Below are positions 51,743 through 60,053 of a stretch of 64,000 nucleotides of DNA, piece after piece. The stretch comes from Mediterraneibacter butyricigenes (lineage in GTDB: Bacteria; Bacillota; Clostridia; Lachnospirales; Lachnospiraceae). The notes beneath the pieces are model-generated. The model was given only the letters and a program-made list of their open reading frames with translations, made no database searches and was not told where the DNA came from. Position 1 is the first letter of the stretch, and each line of letters starts with the position of its first letter. Location: positions 1,922,001 through 1,986,000 of the forward strand of contig NZ_BHGK01000001.1 of the NCBI RefSeq assembly GCF_003574295.1. The letters run 5' to 3'. A program made the translations under genes and the position numbers.

Positions 51743-53179
51743 ATGAAAGATCAGAGACTGATTTATGCAGATCCCTGTGATCTGGATACCTTACGGCAGG
51801 CATTGAAAGATGCAGATCCGGATAATAAACTCTGCCCGATTCTGATGGATCGGATCTATATCCAGAAAGAAGCCATTGAATTATTGCCGGAAATCATCAA
51901 AGAACATTCCAAAGGAAATAAAGTCCTGATGGTATCCGATATGACTCCGTATTTCCGTGGAAAAGACAGCCTGAAAGAGCAAATTTATTTCCTGCTGAAT
52001 CAGGAATATCAGGTATCCTGGCTGGTGCTGGACAACCATGACCATGTCTTGCATGCAGTGGATGAGGAAAGTGTAAAAATTCAGGAAGCCATCAAAGCGT
52101 TTGGTGCAGACTGTGTGGTAGGAATCGGTGGCGGAACCGTGACCGATCTGTGCAAGGATGCAACCCATGCCGTAGATGACAATATGCCGTTGATCATCGT
52201 GCAGACCGCATTGTCAGTGAATGCATTTTCCGATGGAATCTCCATCATGCTGAAAAATGGTGTAAAGAGCTCCCTTCCGACCCGTTATCCGTCCGTTCTG
52301 GTCATTGACCTGGATGTGATCGATCAGGCACCGATGGAGCGAAATCTGGCAGGATACGGAGATGTGTTGGCAACCTGGACCGCTCCGGTAGACTGGTATC
52401 TGGCTTACAGAGTGGGGATGAATAACACTTACAATGATCCGTCCTGTGATATTTTAAGAACACAGAATACAGATCTTCTGGAACATTCCTCCAGACTGGC
52501 AGCCAAAGATCCGGATGCATTTAAACTTCTGGCAAGGGTGCTGACTTTAAGTGGTCTGGCAATGGGAATTGCAGGCGAGTCCTGTCCGTCTTCCGGAACA
52601 GAGCATATCATTACGCATTTGTTAGATATGGCCGCAGACAAACAGAATCGTGATGTGGCATTCCATGGAGCACAGGTATCCATCGGAACGATCTTTACCG
52701 CCATTGCGTGGGAGATCTTGTTAGATGAGCTGGATCCAAAGAGTGTAGATATCGACAAATGCTTCCCGTCAGAGGAAGAGATGAAGCCGTTGGTTTATCA
52801 GGCGTTTGAGTGGATCAAGAAAGATACTGCAGATGAGTGCTGGAAAGGCTATCAGAAGAAACTGGCAAGCTGGAAATCCAATCGGGATAAATTTGAAGCC
52901 CTGCTGGAGAACTGGGATGAATTTAAAGAAGAAATCCGCAAAGTCGTAGTATCCCCGGAACACCTGTGTGAAGAAATGCACGCGGCCGGAGCACCGACCC
53001 GGTATTGCCAGATGACACCGCCGATTGACGAAAAGACTGCAAGATGGGCACTTCGTGACTGCCATCTGTATCGGAATCGTTTCACCTTATCCGACCTGTT
53101 ATTCTATCTGGGATGGTGGAATGAAGACTTCGTAGAACGTCTGATCAAACGTGCGGAGGAACTGGACGCAGGACTGTAA
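51743..53179 (+). CDS. sn-glycerol-1-phosphate dehydrogenase family (AraM/EgsA-like)
   Basis: A 478-residue iron-containing-alcohol-dehydrogenase-fold enzyme. NAD motif GIGGGTVTDLCKDA (about 127-140), VQTALSVNAFSDG, metal-ligand segments GYGDVLATWTAPVDW and SSGTEHIITHLLDM, and H in VAFHGAQVSIG. Bacillus AraM is a Ni-dependent NADH glycerol-1-phosphate dehydrogenase next to araL and araB; the same gene types occur here. Substrate could be another polyol phosphate. Its start is two bases after the kinase stop. Confidence 0.85.
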   Translation: MKDQRLIYADPCDLDTLRQALKDADPDNKLCPILMDRIYIQKEAIELLPEIIKEHSKGNKVLMVSDMTPYFRGKDSLKEQIYFLLNQEYQVSWLVLDNHDHVLHAVDEESVKIQEAIKAFGADCVVGIGGGTVTDLCKDATHAVDDNMPLIIVQTALSVNAFSDGISIMLKNGVKSSLPTRYPSVLVIDLDVIDQAPMERNLAGYGDVLATWTAPVDWYLAYRVGMNNTYNDPSCDILRTQNTDLLEHSSRLAAKDPDAFKLLARVLTLSGLAMGIAGESCPSSGTEHIITHLLDMAADKQNRDVAFHGAQVSIGTIFTAIAWEILLDELDPKSVDIDKCFPSEEEMKPLVYQAFEWIKKDTADECWKGYQKKLASWKSNRDKFEALLENWDEFKEEIRKVVVSPEHLCEEMHAAGAPTRYCQMTPPIDEKTARWALRDCHLYRNRFTLSDLLFYLGWWNEDFVERLIKRAEELDAGL

Positions 53180-53300
53180 AAGATTCTATTGCGCAATCCT
53201 TTGACGAATTAGGTTTTGGTTTCTATGTAGTATGAAGTCTTGCGATATAAAAGAAGAGTTCAGCGAAAGAGTGTAAACAAGAGACGATAAGATAAATCAG

Positions 53301-53331
53301 GAGCCCGACTTTTTGCAGTCGGGCTCTTGTC
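53301..53331 (+). terminator. Terminator of the kinase-dehydrogenase operon
   Basis: GAGCCCGACT (53301-53310), loop TTTTGC, AGTCGGGCTC (53317-53326), TTGTCTTG. Confidence 0.82.
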
Positions 53332-53339
53332 TTGTAATG

Positions 53340-53560
53340 GGATTTGATCACCCAACCCGGGGTATAGGCTACTGCAGGGATCACTCGCGCTTAGTCCTCG
53401 CCTGGTGGCACTAACCTTCAAGTAACACTTACGTTCGTTTTCAGGAAGTACCAAGGATTACGGAGGCTTATAAGAATTATTTAACCCAACGAAAGCTGTC
53501 TGGCACCATTGAATCACTATGGTAACCTTTGGCGGAAAGGCGGTAGGGAAGTGGCTCGCT
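53340..53560. repeat. Non-coding block related to the dispersed repeats
   Basis: No gene is visible between the dehydrogenase stop and the terminator of the minus-strand operon. The segment TTTTCAGGAAGTACCAAGG (about 53439-53457) echoes the CTCAGGAAGTACYGGGG part of the repeat at about 13986-14002, and CACTCGCGCTTAGTCC resembles CACTGGCGCTTAGCACC at 35721-35737. It is probably decayed repeat material. Confidence 0.35.
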
Positions 53561-53568
53561 GTTGCAAC

Positions 53569-53601
53569 TAAAAAAGCCCTGCACCTTGCAGCGCAGGACT
53601 T
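53569..53601 (-). terminator. Terminator of the GlpA-like operon
   Basis: On the minus strand AAGTCCTGC (53601-53593) pairs with GCAGGGCTT (53582-53574), then TTTTTAG. Confidence 0.78.
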
Positions 53602-53663
53602 TCATATCTCTATTGGTTTTTGGTGTGTGTTATGATTTACGTTTCTTTGCTACTTGCTACATG

Positions 53664-54500
53664 TTATTTCCCGTTTCCCAGGATTTCCTCATGAAGGAAA
53701 AGAGCCACTCCATCTTCGTCGCAACCCGGAATGATCTTTGTCGCCTGTTCTTTGACCACATCCAGAGAATTCTCTACGGCGTAGCAGCGATCTGCAACCT
53801 CAAACATGGAAAGGTCATTCAGATTGTCGCCGAATACCACAACCTCGTCGCATCCAAGCATTTCTTTTAATTCCAGCAGCGCGTGCTTTTTGGTGGCACG
53901 GTCAGAGAAGATTTCGATACAGTACAGACCATTGTAGATATTCAGGTAGTAGGCACAGCTGATTCCTGGAATATCGGCAATCGCGTCATGAATCGGTTTT
54001 AATTTCTCTTCCGTATCTGTGCAGGCCAGATAGAAGACAGAGTCTTTTTTTACGACAGAGGAAAGGTCTGACAGATATTCCACGGATTTGCAGCATTCCA
54101 AAGCACGATCGCTGTAATACTGGGTCTGGGATGCCATATCTTCTCTGTTATAGAAGATCCGGATCTCGTTCTCTTCCAGGATATATAGGAAAACACCAGT
54201 ATCAAGCTTCTGAAACGCATCGAGGACCGCATGGACGGAGGAAGTGTCCATGGTCTTAGTGCTCAGATAGGATTTGGTATTGAAGTCGTAGATAAAGACT
54301 CCGTTGGTCAGAATGGATGGTGTGTGAAGCGGCAGCTCTTTCAGCCGGTAGTCGCATCCGTAAGGCATACGCGCAGTTGCAACTGCAAACTGCGCGCCGG
54401 CCTCGATACATTCGGTGAGAAGAGATACCGTCCTTTCTGATAAGTTCTTTTTCGTTGTGAACAGGGTACCGTCCAGATCGGACAGATAAAGTGTACTCAT
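53664..54500 (-). CDS. Cof-type HAD phosphatase
   Basis: A 278-residue HAD-IIB hydrolase. Motif I YLSDLDGTLFTTKKNLS (about 4-20), motif II in VATARMPYG, motif III/IV VVFGDNLNDLSMFEVAD (about 225), all intact. Cof proteins remove phosphate from sugar phosphates, FMN or PLP. It lies 22 bp after the DUF1667 gene and before the operon terminator, so it is the last gene of the GlpA-like operon. ATG at 54500 follows GGAGAG. Confidence 0.88.
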   Translation of the reverse strand: MSTLYLSDLDGTLFTTKKNLSERTVSLLTECIEAGAQFAVATARMPYGCDYRLKELPLHTPSILTNGVFIYDFNTKSYLSTKTMDTSSVHAVLDAFQKLDTGVFLYILEENEIRIFYNREDMASQTQYYSDRALECCKSVEYLSDLSSVVKKDSVFYLACTDTEEKLKPIHDAIADIPGISCAYYLNIYNGLYCIEIFSDRATKKHALLELKEMLGCDEVVVFGDNLNDLSMFEVADRCYAVENSLDVVKEQATKIIPGCDEDGVALFLHEEILGNGK

Positions 54501-54522
54501 AATACTCTCCTTAAAATAAAGT

Positions 54523-54894
54523 TTATTCCAGGATTTCCTGGGTGGAAATGATATCAACTCCACTGCCGCATACATCGGCGATCATCACATCTCCTGCATG
54601 GATCGGAAGTCTGGATGGAGACACTGGATTTGCGAAGATCTGGTGCACACAGTCAAACAGGATCCGTTTTGGAACCGGAGCAGATGTTTTGACGCTGAAA
54701 GGTTTTTCTCTGCCTTCAATCCGCATCAGAGAGGTGAGAACACGAAGAGGATCTACGGCCTCCTGACGGGCAAATTGTTCTCCGCGTGGACAGATATTGC
54801 CGGTTACAGACTGTACGGCAGAATCTTCCATCTGAACTTCCAGGCGGCAGCCCATTGGGCAGTTAATACATACCAATTGTTTTGTCTCTCCCAT
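54523..54894 (-). CDS. DUF1667 cysteine-rich protein (likely Fe-S)
   Basis: A 123-residue protein with N-terminal cysteines CINCPMGCRLEV and GNICPRGEQFA, spaced as a probable iron-sulfur or metal site. The remainder has the VLTSLMRIEG and FSVKTSAPVPK strands of DUF1667. This family is almost always encoded after a GlpA-like and an FAD oxidoreductase gene, as here (4 bp after the latter), and may be an electron-transfer subunit of that complex. Confidence 0.85.
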   Translation of the reverse strand: MGETKQLVCINCPMGCRLEVQMEDSAVQSVTGNICPRGEQFARQEAVDPLRVLTSLMRIEGREKPFSVKTSAPVPKRILFDCVHQIFANPVSPSRLPIHAGDVMIADVCGSGVDIISTQEILE

Positions 54895-54898
54895 GATA

Positions 54899-56146
54899 CT
54901 ATACCTCCAATCGAACAGCAACACCCTCTTTTGCATCTTTCAAAAGACTGCGGTCCAGTTTGAAAGAGCACATTTCACCAGGGGTTACAACCATTTTTTT
55001 CATGCGTTTTACGCAAGTGCCGTCTACATCGACGCAGATCTGGCAGTTTTTATAAATACCGCGCGGACGGAACATGAATTCTACGGCATCCTCGCCTTCC
55101 CGGCGAATCTTCTGCGGAACCGCTCCGTTGACACCGAATCCGTCGGTGACAGAGATGGTATCGCTTTCGGTGATCTCGCCTTTTAAGTAGCGGGCAGCGT
55201 TGGCACCGGCTTTGGTTCCTTCGATACTTACGAAGTCTACCAGATCATGTACATGGAGTACATTACCACAGGAGAAGACTCCATCTAAGGAGGTCATCAA
55301 TTCGTCGTCAACGACCGCACCCTTTGTGATCGTGGATAACTGAATGTCCGCGCTCTTGGTCAGCTCATTTTCCGGAATCAGACCGGCAGAGATCAGAAGA
55401 GTATCACAGGCAATATCGAATTCGGTTCCCGGGATCGGCTGGCGGTTCTCGTCAACTTTGGCAACCGTGACTTTTTCTACACGGCCACGCCCCTGAATGT
55501 CAACGATGGTGCTGTTGTAACTCAGCGGAATGTTGAAGTCTTCCAGACACTGGGAAATGTTGCGGGCAAGACCGCCGGAATACGGCATGATCTCTACCAC
55601 ACGTTCTACGGTCGCACCTTCCATGACAAACTGTCTTGCCATGATCAGACCGATATCACCGGATCCTAAGATAACCACACGTTTGCCCGGAAGATATCCG
55701 TCCAGATTCAGGTAATGCTGGGCCGTTCCGGCTGTAATGACACCGGCAATACGTTTTCCGGGGATCATCAAGGCACCACGGGAGCGCTCTCTGCAACCCA
55801 TGGCCAGGATGATCGCTTTGGCTTCCACTTCAAACAGTCCTTTTTCCGGGTGGATTGCGCTGATGACTTTCTGAGGAGAAATATCCAGTGCAAAGGTGTT
55901 GGTCAGACATTCGATCTCCAGGTCTGTAGCTTCTTTTGCAATCCGCTGTGCGAATTCTACTCCGGTCAAATCTTCTTTATATTTATGGACACCAAATCCG
56001 TTGTGGATGCACTGACGGAGGATTCCACCAAGATAAGGACTTCTCTCCAGTACCAGAATATCTTCGATGCCCTGCTTTTTCGCCTCAACTGCGGCGGAAA
56101 GTCCGGCAGCACCGCCGCCTATGATTACAAGATCTTTCTTTATCAT
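54899..56146 (-). CDS. FAD/NAD-dependent oxidoreductase subunit
   Basis: A 415-residue protein with two Rossmann motifs: FAD loop LVIIGGGAAGLSAAVEAKKQG at the start and NAD-type VVILGSGDIGLIMARQF (about 158). GVFSCGNVLHVHDLVDFVSIEG is the C-terminal FAD-contact segment. No redox-active CxxC disulfide is visible, unlike thioredoxin reductases. Its start overlaps the GlpA-like stop by one base (TGATG). It probably moves electrons between the dehydrogenase, the DUF1667 protein and NAD. Confidence 0.87.
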   Translation of the reverse strand: MIKKDLVIIGGGAAGLSAAVEAKKQGIEDILVLERSPYLGGILRQCIHNGFGVHKYKEDLTGVEFAQRIAKEATDLEIECLTNTFALDISPQKVISAIHPEKGLFEVEAKAIILAMGCRERSRGALMIPGKRIAGVITAGTAQHYLNLDGYLPGKRVVILGSGDIGLIMARQFVMEGATVERVVEIMPYSGGLARNISQCLEDFNIPLSYNSTIVDIQGRGRVEKVTVAKVDENRQPIPGTEFDIACDTLLISAGLIPENELTKSADIQLSTITKGAVVDDELMTSLDGVFSCGNVLHVHDLVDFVSIEGTKAGANAARYLKGEITESDTISVTDGFGVNGAVPQKIRREGEDAVEFMFRPRGIYKNCQICVDVDGTCVKRMKKMVVTPGEMCSFKLDRSLLKDAKEGVAVRLEV

Positions 56147-57633
56147 CAGTCATTCCCTCCATTCTCTACACAAGCTTTTCCTACCAGAATATTGGAGTGT
56201 CCACCGGACTGTGTAATCTCAAGTGGAGTTTTTCCAAGTTCTTCGCAGAGGATTTCCAGAACACGCGGACTGCAGAATCCACCCTGACAACGGCCCATTC
56301 CGGCACGGAGACGCATCTTGATGGCACCGATGCTTCTTGCGCCCACCGGTCTGCGGATGGCGTCGCGGATTTCAGCTTCTGTTACCTGCTCACAGCGGCA
56401 GACGATCTTTGCGTAATCCGGATCTTCAGCAATGGCAGCTCTTCGTTCGTCCGGTGTCATGGTGCGGAAGGCTTTTTTGATCACACGGCCCGGTTTGTAG
56501 TCGGTGTTGACTTCCGGGTGTTCGCGGTCTACCAGGATCTTGACCATATCAATGGCGATCGCCGGGGCAGCAGTGACACCAGGAGATTCGATACCTGCCA
56601 GGTTGATGAAGTTCGGAGCATCTTCCGGCTCGCCCAGAATGAAATCATCGCGGTCCGGATGAGCGCGGCTTCCACCGTAAGCGGTGATGACAGCATCTCT
56701 TGGGAATTTCGGCACGTGTTTGCTGATCGGGAGGAAGTGCCATTTCTCTTCAAAGTAGTTGACGATCTTGTCGATTCCCTCTTTGGTGTTGTCGGAAAAA
56801 TCCGGATCTTCCACGTCGTCTGCGTTACATCCTAAGATAATGGTGCCGTCTACGGAAGGCATCAGTCCCATTCCCTTGGTGTGTCCACCGGTAGGAAGTA
56901 ATTCCGGAGTCTGACAGATCGTTGTCTTGGTATATTTGATCAAGTCGCGATCCAGGATCAAATGTTGTCCTTCACGCGGAATGATCTTGAAGGTATCTTT
57001 AGATACCATATTGTTGAATTTGTCAGCCCAGGTTCCGGCTGCATTAAATACGTAGCGAGTCTCTTCGTCGCCGTCCGGAGTGGAGACAATCCAACAGTCG
57101 TCGCCGCGCTTTACTTCGGTAGCAGCACAGCCTGTTTTGAATTCCACACCGTTTCTTGCGGCATTTTCAGCCATCGCGAATACCAGGTTGTAAGGACATA
57201 CCATTCCGGAATCCGGAATCCACAGTCCGCCGATGACGCCCTCGCCCATATCCGGCTCAATCTCCAGAATTCGCTTGCGGTCACAGATCTCGGTTCTTAC
57301 GCCGTTCTGATTTCCTACATTATGAAGTCGCTCTACTTCTTTTAACTGCTCTTCGTCGGTTGCAAAGACGATCATTCCGTTTCTCATATAAGGAACGTCC
57401 AGCTCTTTACACAGATCTTCGTACATCCGACTTCCTCTTACATTATAGATCGCTTTGTTGGAACCTGGATCCGGGTCATATCCGGCGTGAACAGTTGCGG
57501 AGTTCCCGCGTGTCGTACCTGCACAGAGGTCATGACCTTTTTCTAATACCAGTACTTTCAATTTATACCGGGCAAGTTCTCTGGCTACGGAACATCCGCT
57601 GATACCTGCGCCGATTACAATTGCATCCCACAT
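56146..57633 (-). CDS. GlpA-like FAD-dependent (glycerol-3-phosphate-type) dehydrogenase with BFD [2Fe-2S] domain
   Basis: A 495-residue enzyme. DAO domain with FAD loop AIVIGAGISGCSVARELARY, GTTRGNSATVHAGYDPDPGS and GIESPGVTAAPAIA. The C-terminal BFD-like domain (about 400-480) has Cys ligands CRCEQVTEAEI and CQGGFC. Layout equals GlpA of the anaerobic glycerol-3-phosphate dehydrogenase, but other substrates (hydroxy acids, polyol phosphates) are possible. ATG at 57633 follows AAGGAGG; the upstream open frame is non-coding. Confidence 0.85.
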   Translation of the reverse strand: MWDAIVIGAGISGCSVARELARYKLKVLVLEKGHDLCAGTTRGNSATVHAGYDPDPGSNKAIYNVRGSRMYEDLCKELDVPYMRNGMIVFATDEEQLKEVERLHNVGNQNGVRTEICDRKRILEIEPDMGEGVIGGLWIPDSGMVCPYNLVFAMAENAARNGVEFKTGCAATEVKRGDDCWIVSTPDGDEETRYVFNAAGTWADKFNNMVSKDTFKIIPREGQHLILDRDLIKYTKTTICQTPELLPTGGHTKGMGLMPSVDGTIILGCNADDVEDPDFSDNTKEGIDKIVNYFEEKWHFLPISKHVPKFPRDAVITAYGGSRAHPDRDDFILGEPEDAPNFINLAGIESPGVTAAPAIAIDMVKILVDREHPEVNTDYKPGRVIKKAFRTMTPDERRAAIAEDPDYAKIVCRCEQVTEAEIRDAIRRPVGARSIGAIKMRLRAGMGRCQGGFCSPRVLEILCEELGKTPLEITQSGGHSNILVGKACVENGGND

Positions 57634-57696
57634 AATACGTGCCTCCTTATTGACATGATATTTTGTGTCTGTTCGGTTGAGTTCATCATATCGGAG

Positions 57697-57884
57697 GAAA
57701 CGATGGGAGTCAATAAAGGTGGGCATCCCTTTCCGGGCGCTTTCGGGAAGAAACGATAAAAAAGCTGGCAAAATGAGCGAATCGCCGAAAATAATAGACA
57801 GAATAATTGAAACGAGCGAAAGGAATGGAGGAGAAGATCTGAAAAAGAAAAATATACAAAAATAAGGTGCAAAACGAACGAAAT
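57697..57884. promoter_or_regulatory. Divergent control region with repeated GAAACGA boxes
   Basis: GAAACGA occurs at 57697-57703, 57750-57756 and 57809-57815; the 12-mer AAACGARCGAAA occurs at 57810-57821 and 57872-57883. The same core AAACGAAC stands before the DeoR gene at 48124-48131. They lie in the 535-bp spacer between the GlpA-like operon and the EutH-like operon. DeoR-family operators often contain such A-rich CGAAA repeats. The rest of the spacer is AT-rich with no gene. Confidence 0.45.
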
Positions 57885-58018
57885 TTATCCGTATAAGTAA
57901 AAATAAATTATGTAAAATAACCAATAAAACGCCAAAAAATAAAAGAAACTAAGCGATAAGTAATTGTATAAACAGTAAAATGAACGTTTTTTAGATGTCA
58001 GCCAATACAACGAATTGT

Positions 58019-58048
58019 TTGACAATTGCACTTGGCTTAGTTTATAAT
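58019..58048 (+). promoter_or_regulatory. Promoter of the TIM-barrel/EutH-like/kinase operon
   Basis: TTGACA at 58019-58024 and TATAAT at 58043-58048 with an 18-bp spacer; about 115 nt of leader precede the first ATG. Confidence 0.78.
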
Positions 58049-58167
58049 TTTTACAAGAGCCGAATGACTTGTTTGCTCGCAAGGAAAGGCTAAAGAAATG
58101 TCTGTTTGGGAAGTAAGGAAAAAGAAAATGTGCAGGCGGTGACAGGCCGCGGAAAGAGAGGAAGAAA

Positions 58168-58845
58168 ATGGCAAAACCGAATCTGATCGTAATGTTGACA
58201 CACAATGATGTAACTGTAAAAGATGCATATGATATTTTTGAAGAATGTAAGGATATCGAAAGCGTACAGCACTGGGGATTCAAAAATGTAGGTCTTCCGA
58301 AAGATGAAATGAAGCGAATCGTAGACGCAATGAAGGCTGCCGGAAAAACAACTTACCTGGAAGTTGTTACATATGATGAAGAGTCCTGCCTGGAAGCAGC
58401 GAAGACCTGCATCGAATGTGGATTTGACACATTGATGGGAACTCTTTATTATGAATCAGTACATAATTATCTGAAAGAACACAACATGACATACAGCCCG
58501 TTCGTTGGAAAGGTATCCGGATCCCCGAGTATTCTGGAAGGAACCAACGAAGAGATTATCCAGAACGCAAAAGATTTGATGGCAAAGGGAATCGATGCAT
58601 TTGATATTCTTGCTTATCGTCATGTAGTAGACGGAGAGAAACTTGCAAGAGAGTTCTGTGCAGCAATCGACGCAAAAGTAGCAATCGCAGGAAGTATTTC
58701 CAGCTACGAAAGAATCGACACCATGTTCGATATCGGACCTTGGGGATTCACAATGGGAAGCGCACTGTTCACAAAGAATTTTGTTCCGGACGGAAGCTTC
58801 AAAGAAAATCTGCAGGCAGTAGCAGACTATATGGAGAAAAAATAA
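58168..58845 (+). CDS. Putative phosphate-binding TIM-barrel protein
   Basis: A 225-residue protein built of regular beta-alpha units: LIVMLTHNDVTVKDA, TTYLEVVTYDEES, CGFDTLMGTLYY, FVGKVSGSPSILEG, AFDILAYRHVVDG, KVAIAGSISSYERID and WGFTMGSALF. The last two resemble the split phosphate-binding site of HisA/TrpC-like barrels (GS in strand 7, MGSALF in strand 8). It therefore likely binds a phosphorylated ligand. I know no assigned function. First gene of the operon with an EutH-like transporter. Confidence 0.65.
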   Translation: MAKPNLIVMLTHNDVTVKDAYDIFEECKDIESVQHWGFKNVGLPKDEMKRIVDAMKAAGKTTYLEVVTYDEESCLEAAKTCIECGFDTLMGTLYYESVHNYLKEHNMTYSPFVGKVSGSPSILEGTNEEIIQNAKDLMAKGIDAFDILAYRHVVDGEKLAREFCAAIDAKVAIAGSISSYERIDTMFDIGPWGFTMGSALFTKNFVPDGSFKENLQAVADYMEKK

Positions 58846-58904
58846 ACAGCCACACGTGTAGTGATGCAGGAATGTAGCAGAACGACACAGCGAGGAGGGA
58901 AAAT

Positions 58905-60008
58905 ATGATAAGCCAGATAATTGTATATATTATGGTAATCTTTATGGTACTGGGTGCTGTGGACCGTATGTTTGGAAGTAAATTCGGTCTTGGTCAGGAG
59001 TTTGAGGAAGGATTCAACGCCATGGGAGCTCTGACTCTTGGAATGGCAGGTATTATGGTAACGGTAGACCTGATCGGCGCAGCTCTTACCCCGACCGTAG
59101 GAGCACTGTTTTCAGCAATCGGAGCTGATCCGTGTATGGCAGGATCCCTGATCCTTTCCATTGACACAGGTGGATATGCTCTGGCACATGCGATTCAGCC
59201 AAACAATGCAGATATCGCAAACTATTCCGCAATCATCCTGGCATCTATGATGGGACCGACCATTGCGTTTGGTATCCCGGTATGTCTTGGAATTATGGAA
59301 CCGGAAGACAAGAGATTCCTTGCAGTAGGAACGATGTCCGGTATCGTTTGTATCCCGTTTGCATGTATCGTCGGCGGTCTGATCGCAGGATTTGATCCGG
59401 GTATGGTTGTGATCAACATGGTACCGGTACTGATCTTTGCTGTTCTGATTGCTCTGGGACTGAAATTTATCCCGGCAGGCATGATCAAAGGGTTTAACAT
59501 TTTCGCAAAATTCATGGTCGCATACTTAAGCTTCTTCTTAGGTCTTGCAATCGTTCAGGAACTGACACCGATCCGCTTGATCGAACTGCGTCCTCTGTCC
59601 GAGGTTTGGGGCGTAATCGGATCCATCGCTATGATGCTGGCAGGAGCTTATCCGCTGGTAAAAGTTCTGACAAAAGTCTTAAGCAAGCCTCTTGGCAAGC
59701 TTGGCTCCATGATCGGAATCAACGACGTAGCAGTTGCCGGACTGATCGCATGCTGTGCAAACTCTATCCCGGCATATAGTATGCTGAAAGACATGGACAA
59801 CAAAGGTAAGATTATCAATATCGCATTTGCATGCTGTGCAGCATTCGCACTTGGCGATCACTTGGGATTCTGTGCAGGTGTAGAACCGGATCTGATCGCA
59901 GCCATGGTAGCAGCAAAACTTGTTGGTGGTGTTCTCTGTGTAATTTCCGCAATCTTCTTTACAAATCTGGACAAGAAACAGCTGGAGGATACACCGGAAG
60001 CAGCATAA
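58905..60008 (+). CDS. EutH-like transporter
   Basis: A 367-residue integral membrane protein with about ten helices. The EutH pattern is present: GLGQEFEEGFNAMGALTLGMAG near the start, LSIDTGGYALAH, CANSIPAYSMLKDMD and GDHLGFCAGVEPDLIAAM. EutH carries ethanolamine, but no ethanolamine ammonia-lyase (eutBC) or microcompartment gene is in the window. The neighbours suggest a related alcohol or polyol substrate. Confidence 0.85.
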   Translation: MISQIIVYIMVIFMVLGAVDRMFGSKFGLGQEFEEGFNAMGALTLGMAGIMVTVDLIGAALTPTVGALFSAIGADPCMAGSLILSIDTGGYALAHAIQPNNADIANYSAIILASMMGPTIAFGIPVCLGIMEPEDKRFLAVGTMSGIVCIPFACIVGGLIAGFDPGMVVINMVPVLIFAVLIALGLKFIPAGMIKGFNIFAKFMVAYLSFFLGLAIVQELTPIRLIELRPLSEVWGVIGSIAMMLAGAYPLVKVLTKVLSKPLGKLGSMIGINDVAVAGLIACCANSIPAYSMLKDMDNKGKIINIAFACCAAFALGDHLGFCAGVEPDLIAAMVAAKLVGGVLCVISAIFFTNLDKKQLEDTPEAA

Positions 60009-60053
60009 CAAATTAGTGACATTCGAAACGTTACACATTATAAAGGAAAATCT

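Noticed and set aside
58905-60008. Complete ethanolamine utilisation operon
   Set aside because: Only the EutH-like transporter is present; no ammonia-lyase, reactivase, aldehyde dehydrogenase or shell protein gene occurs.
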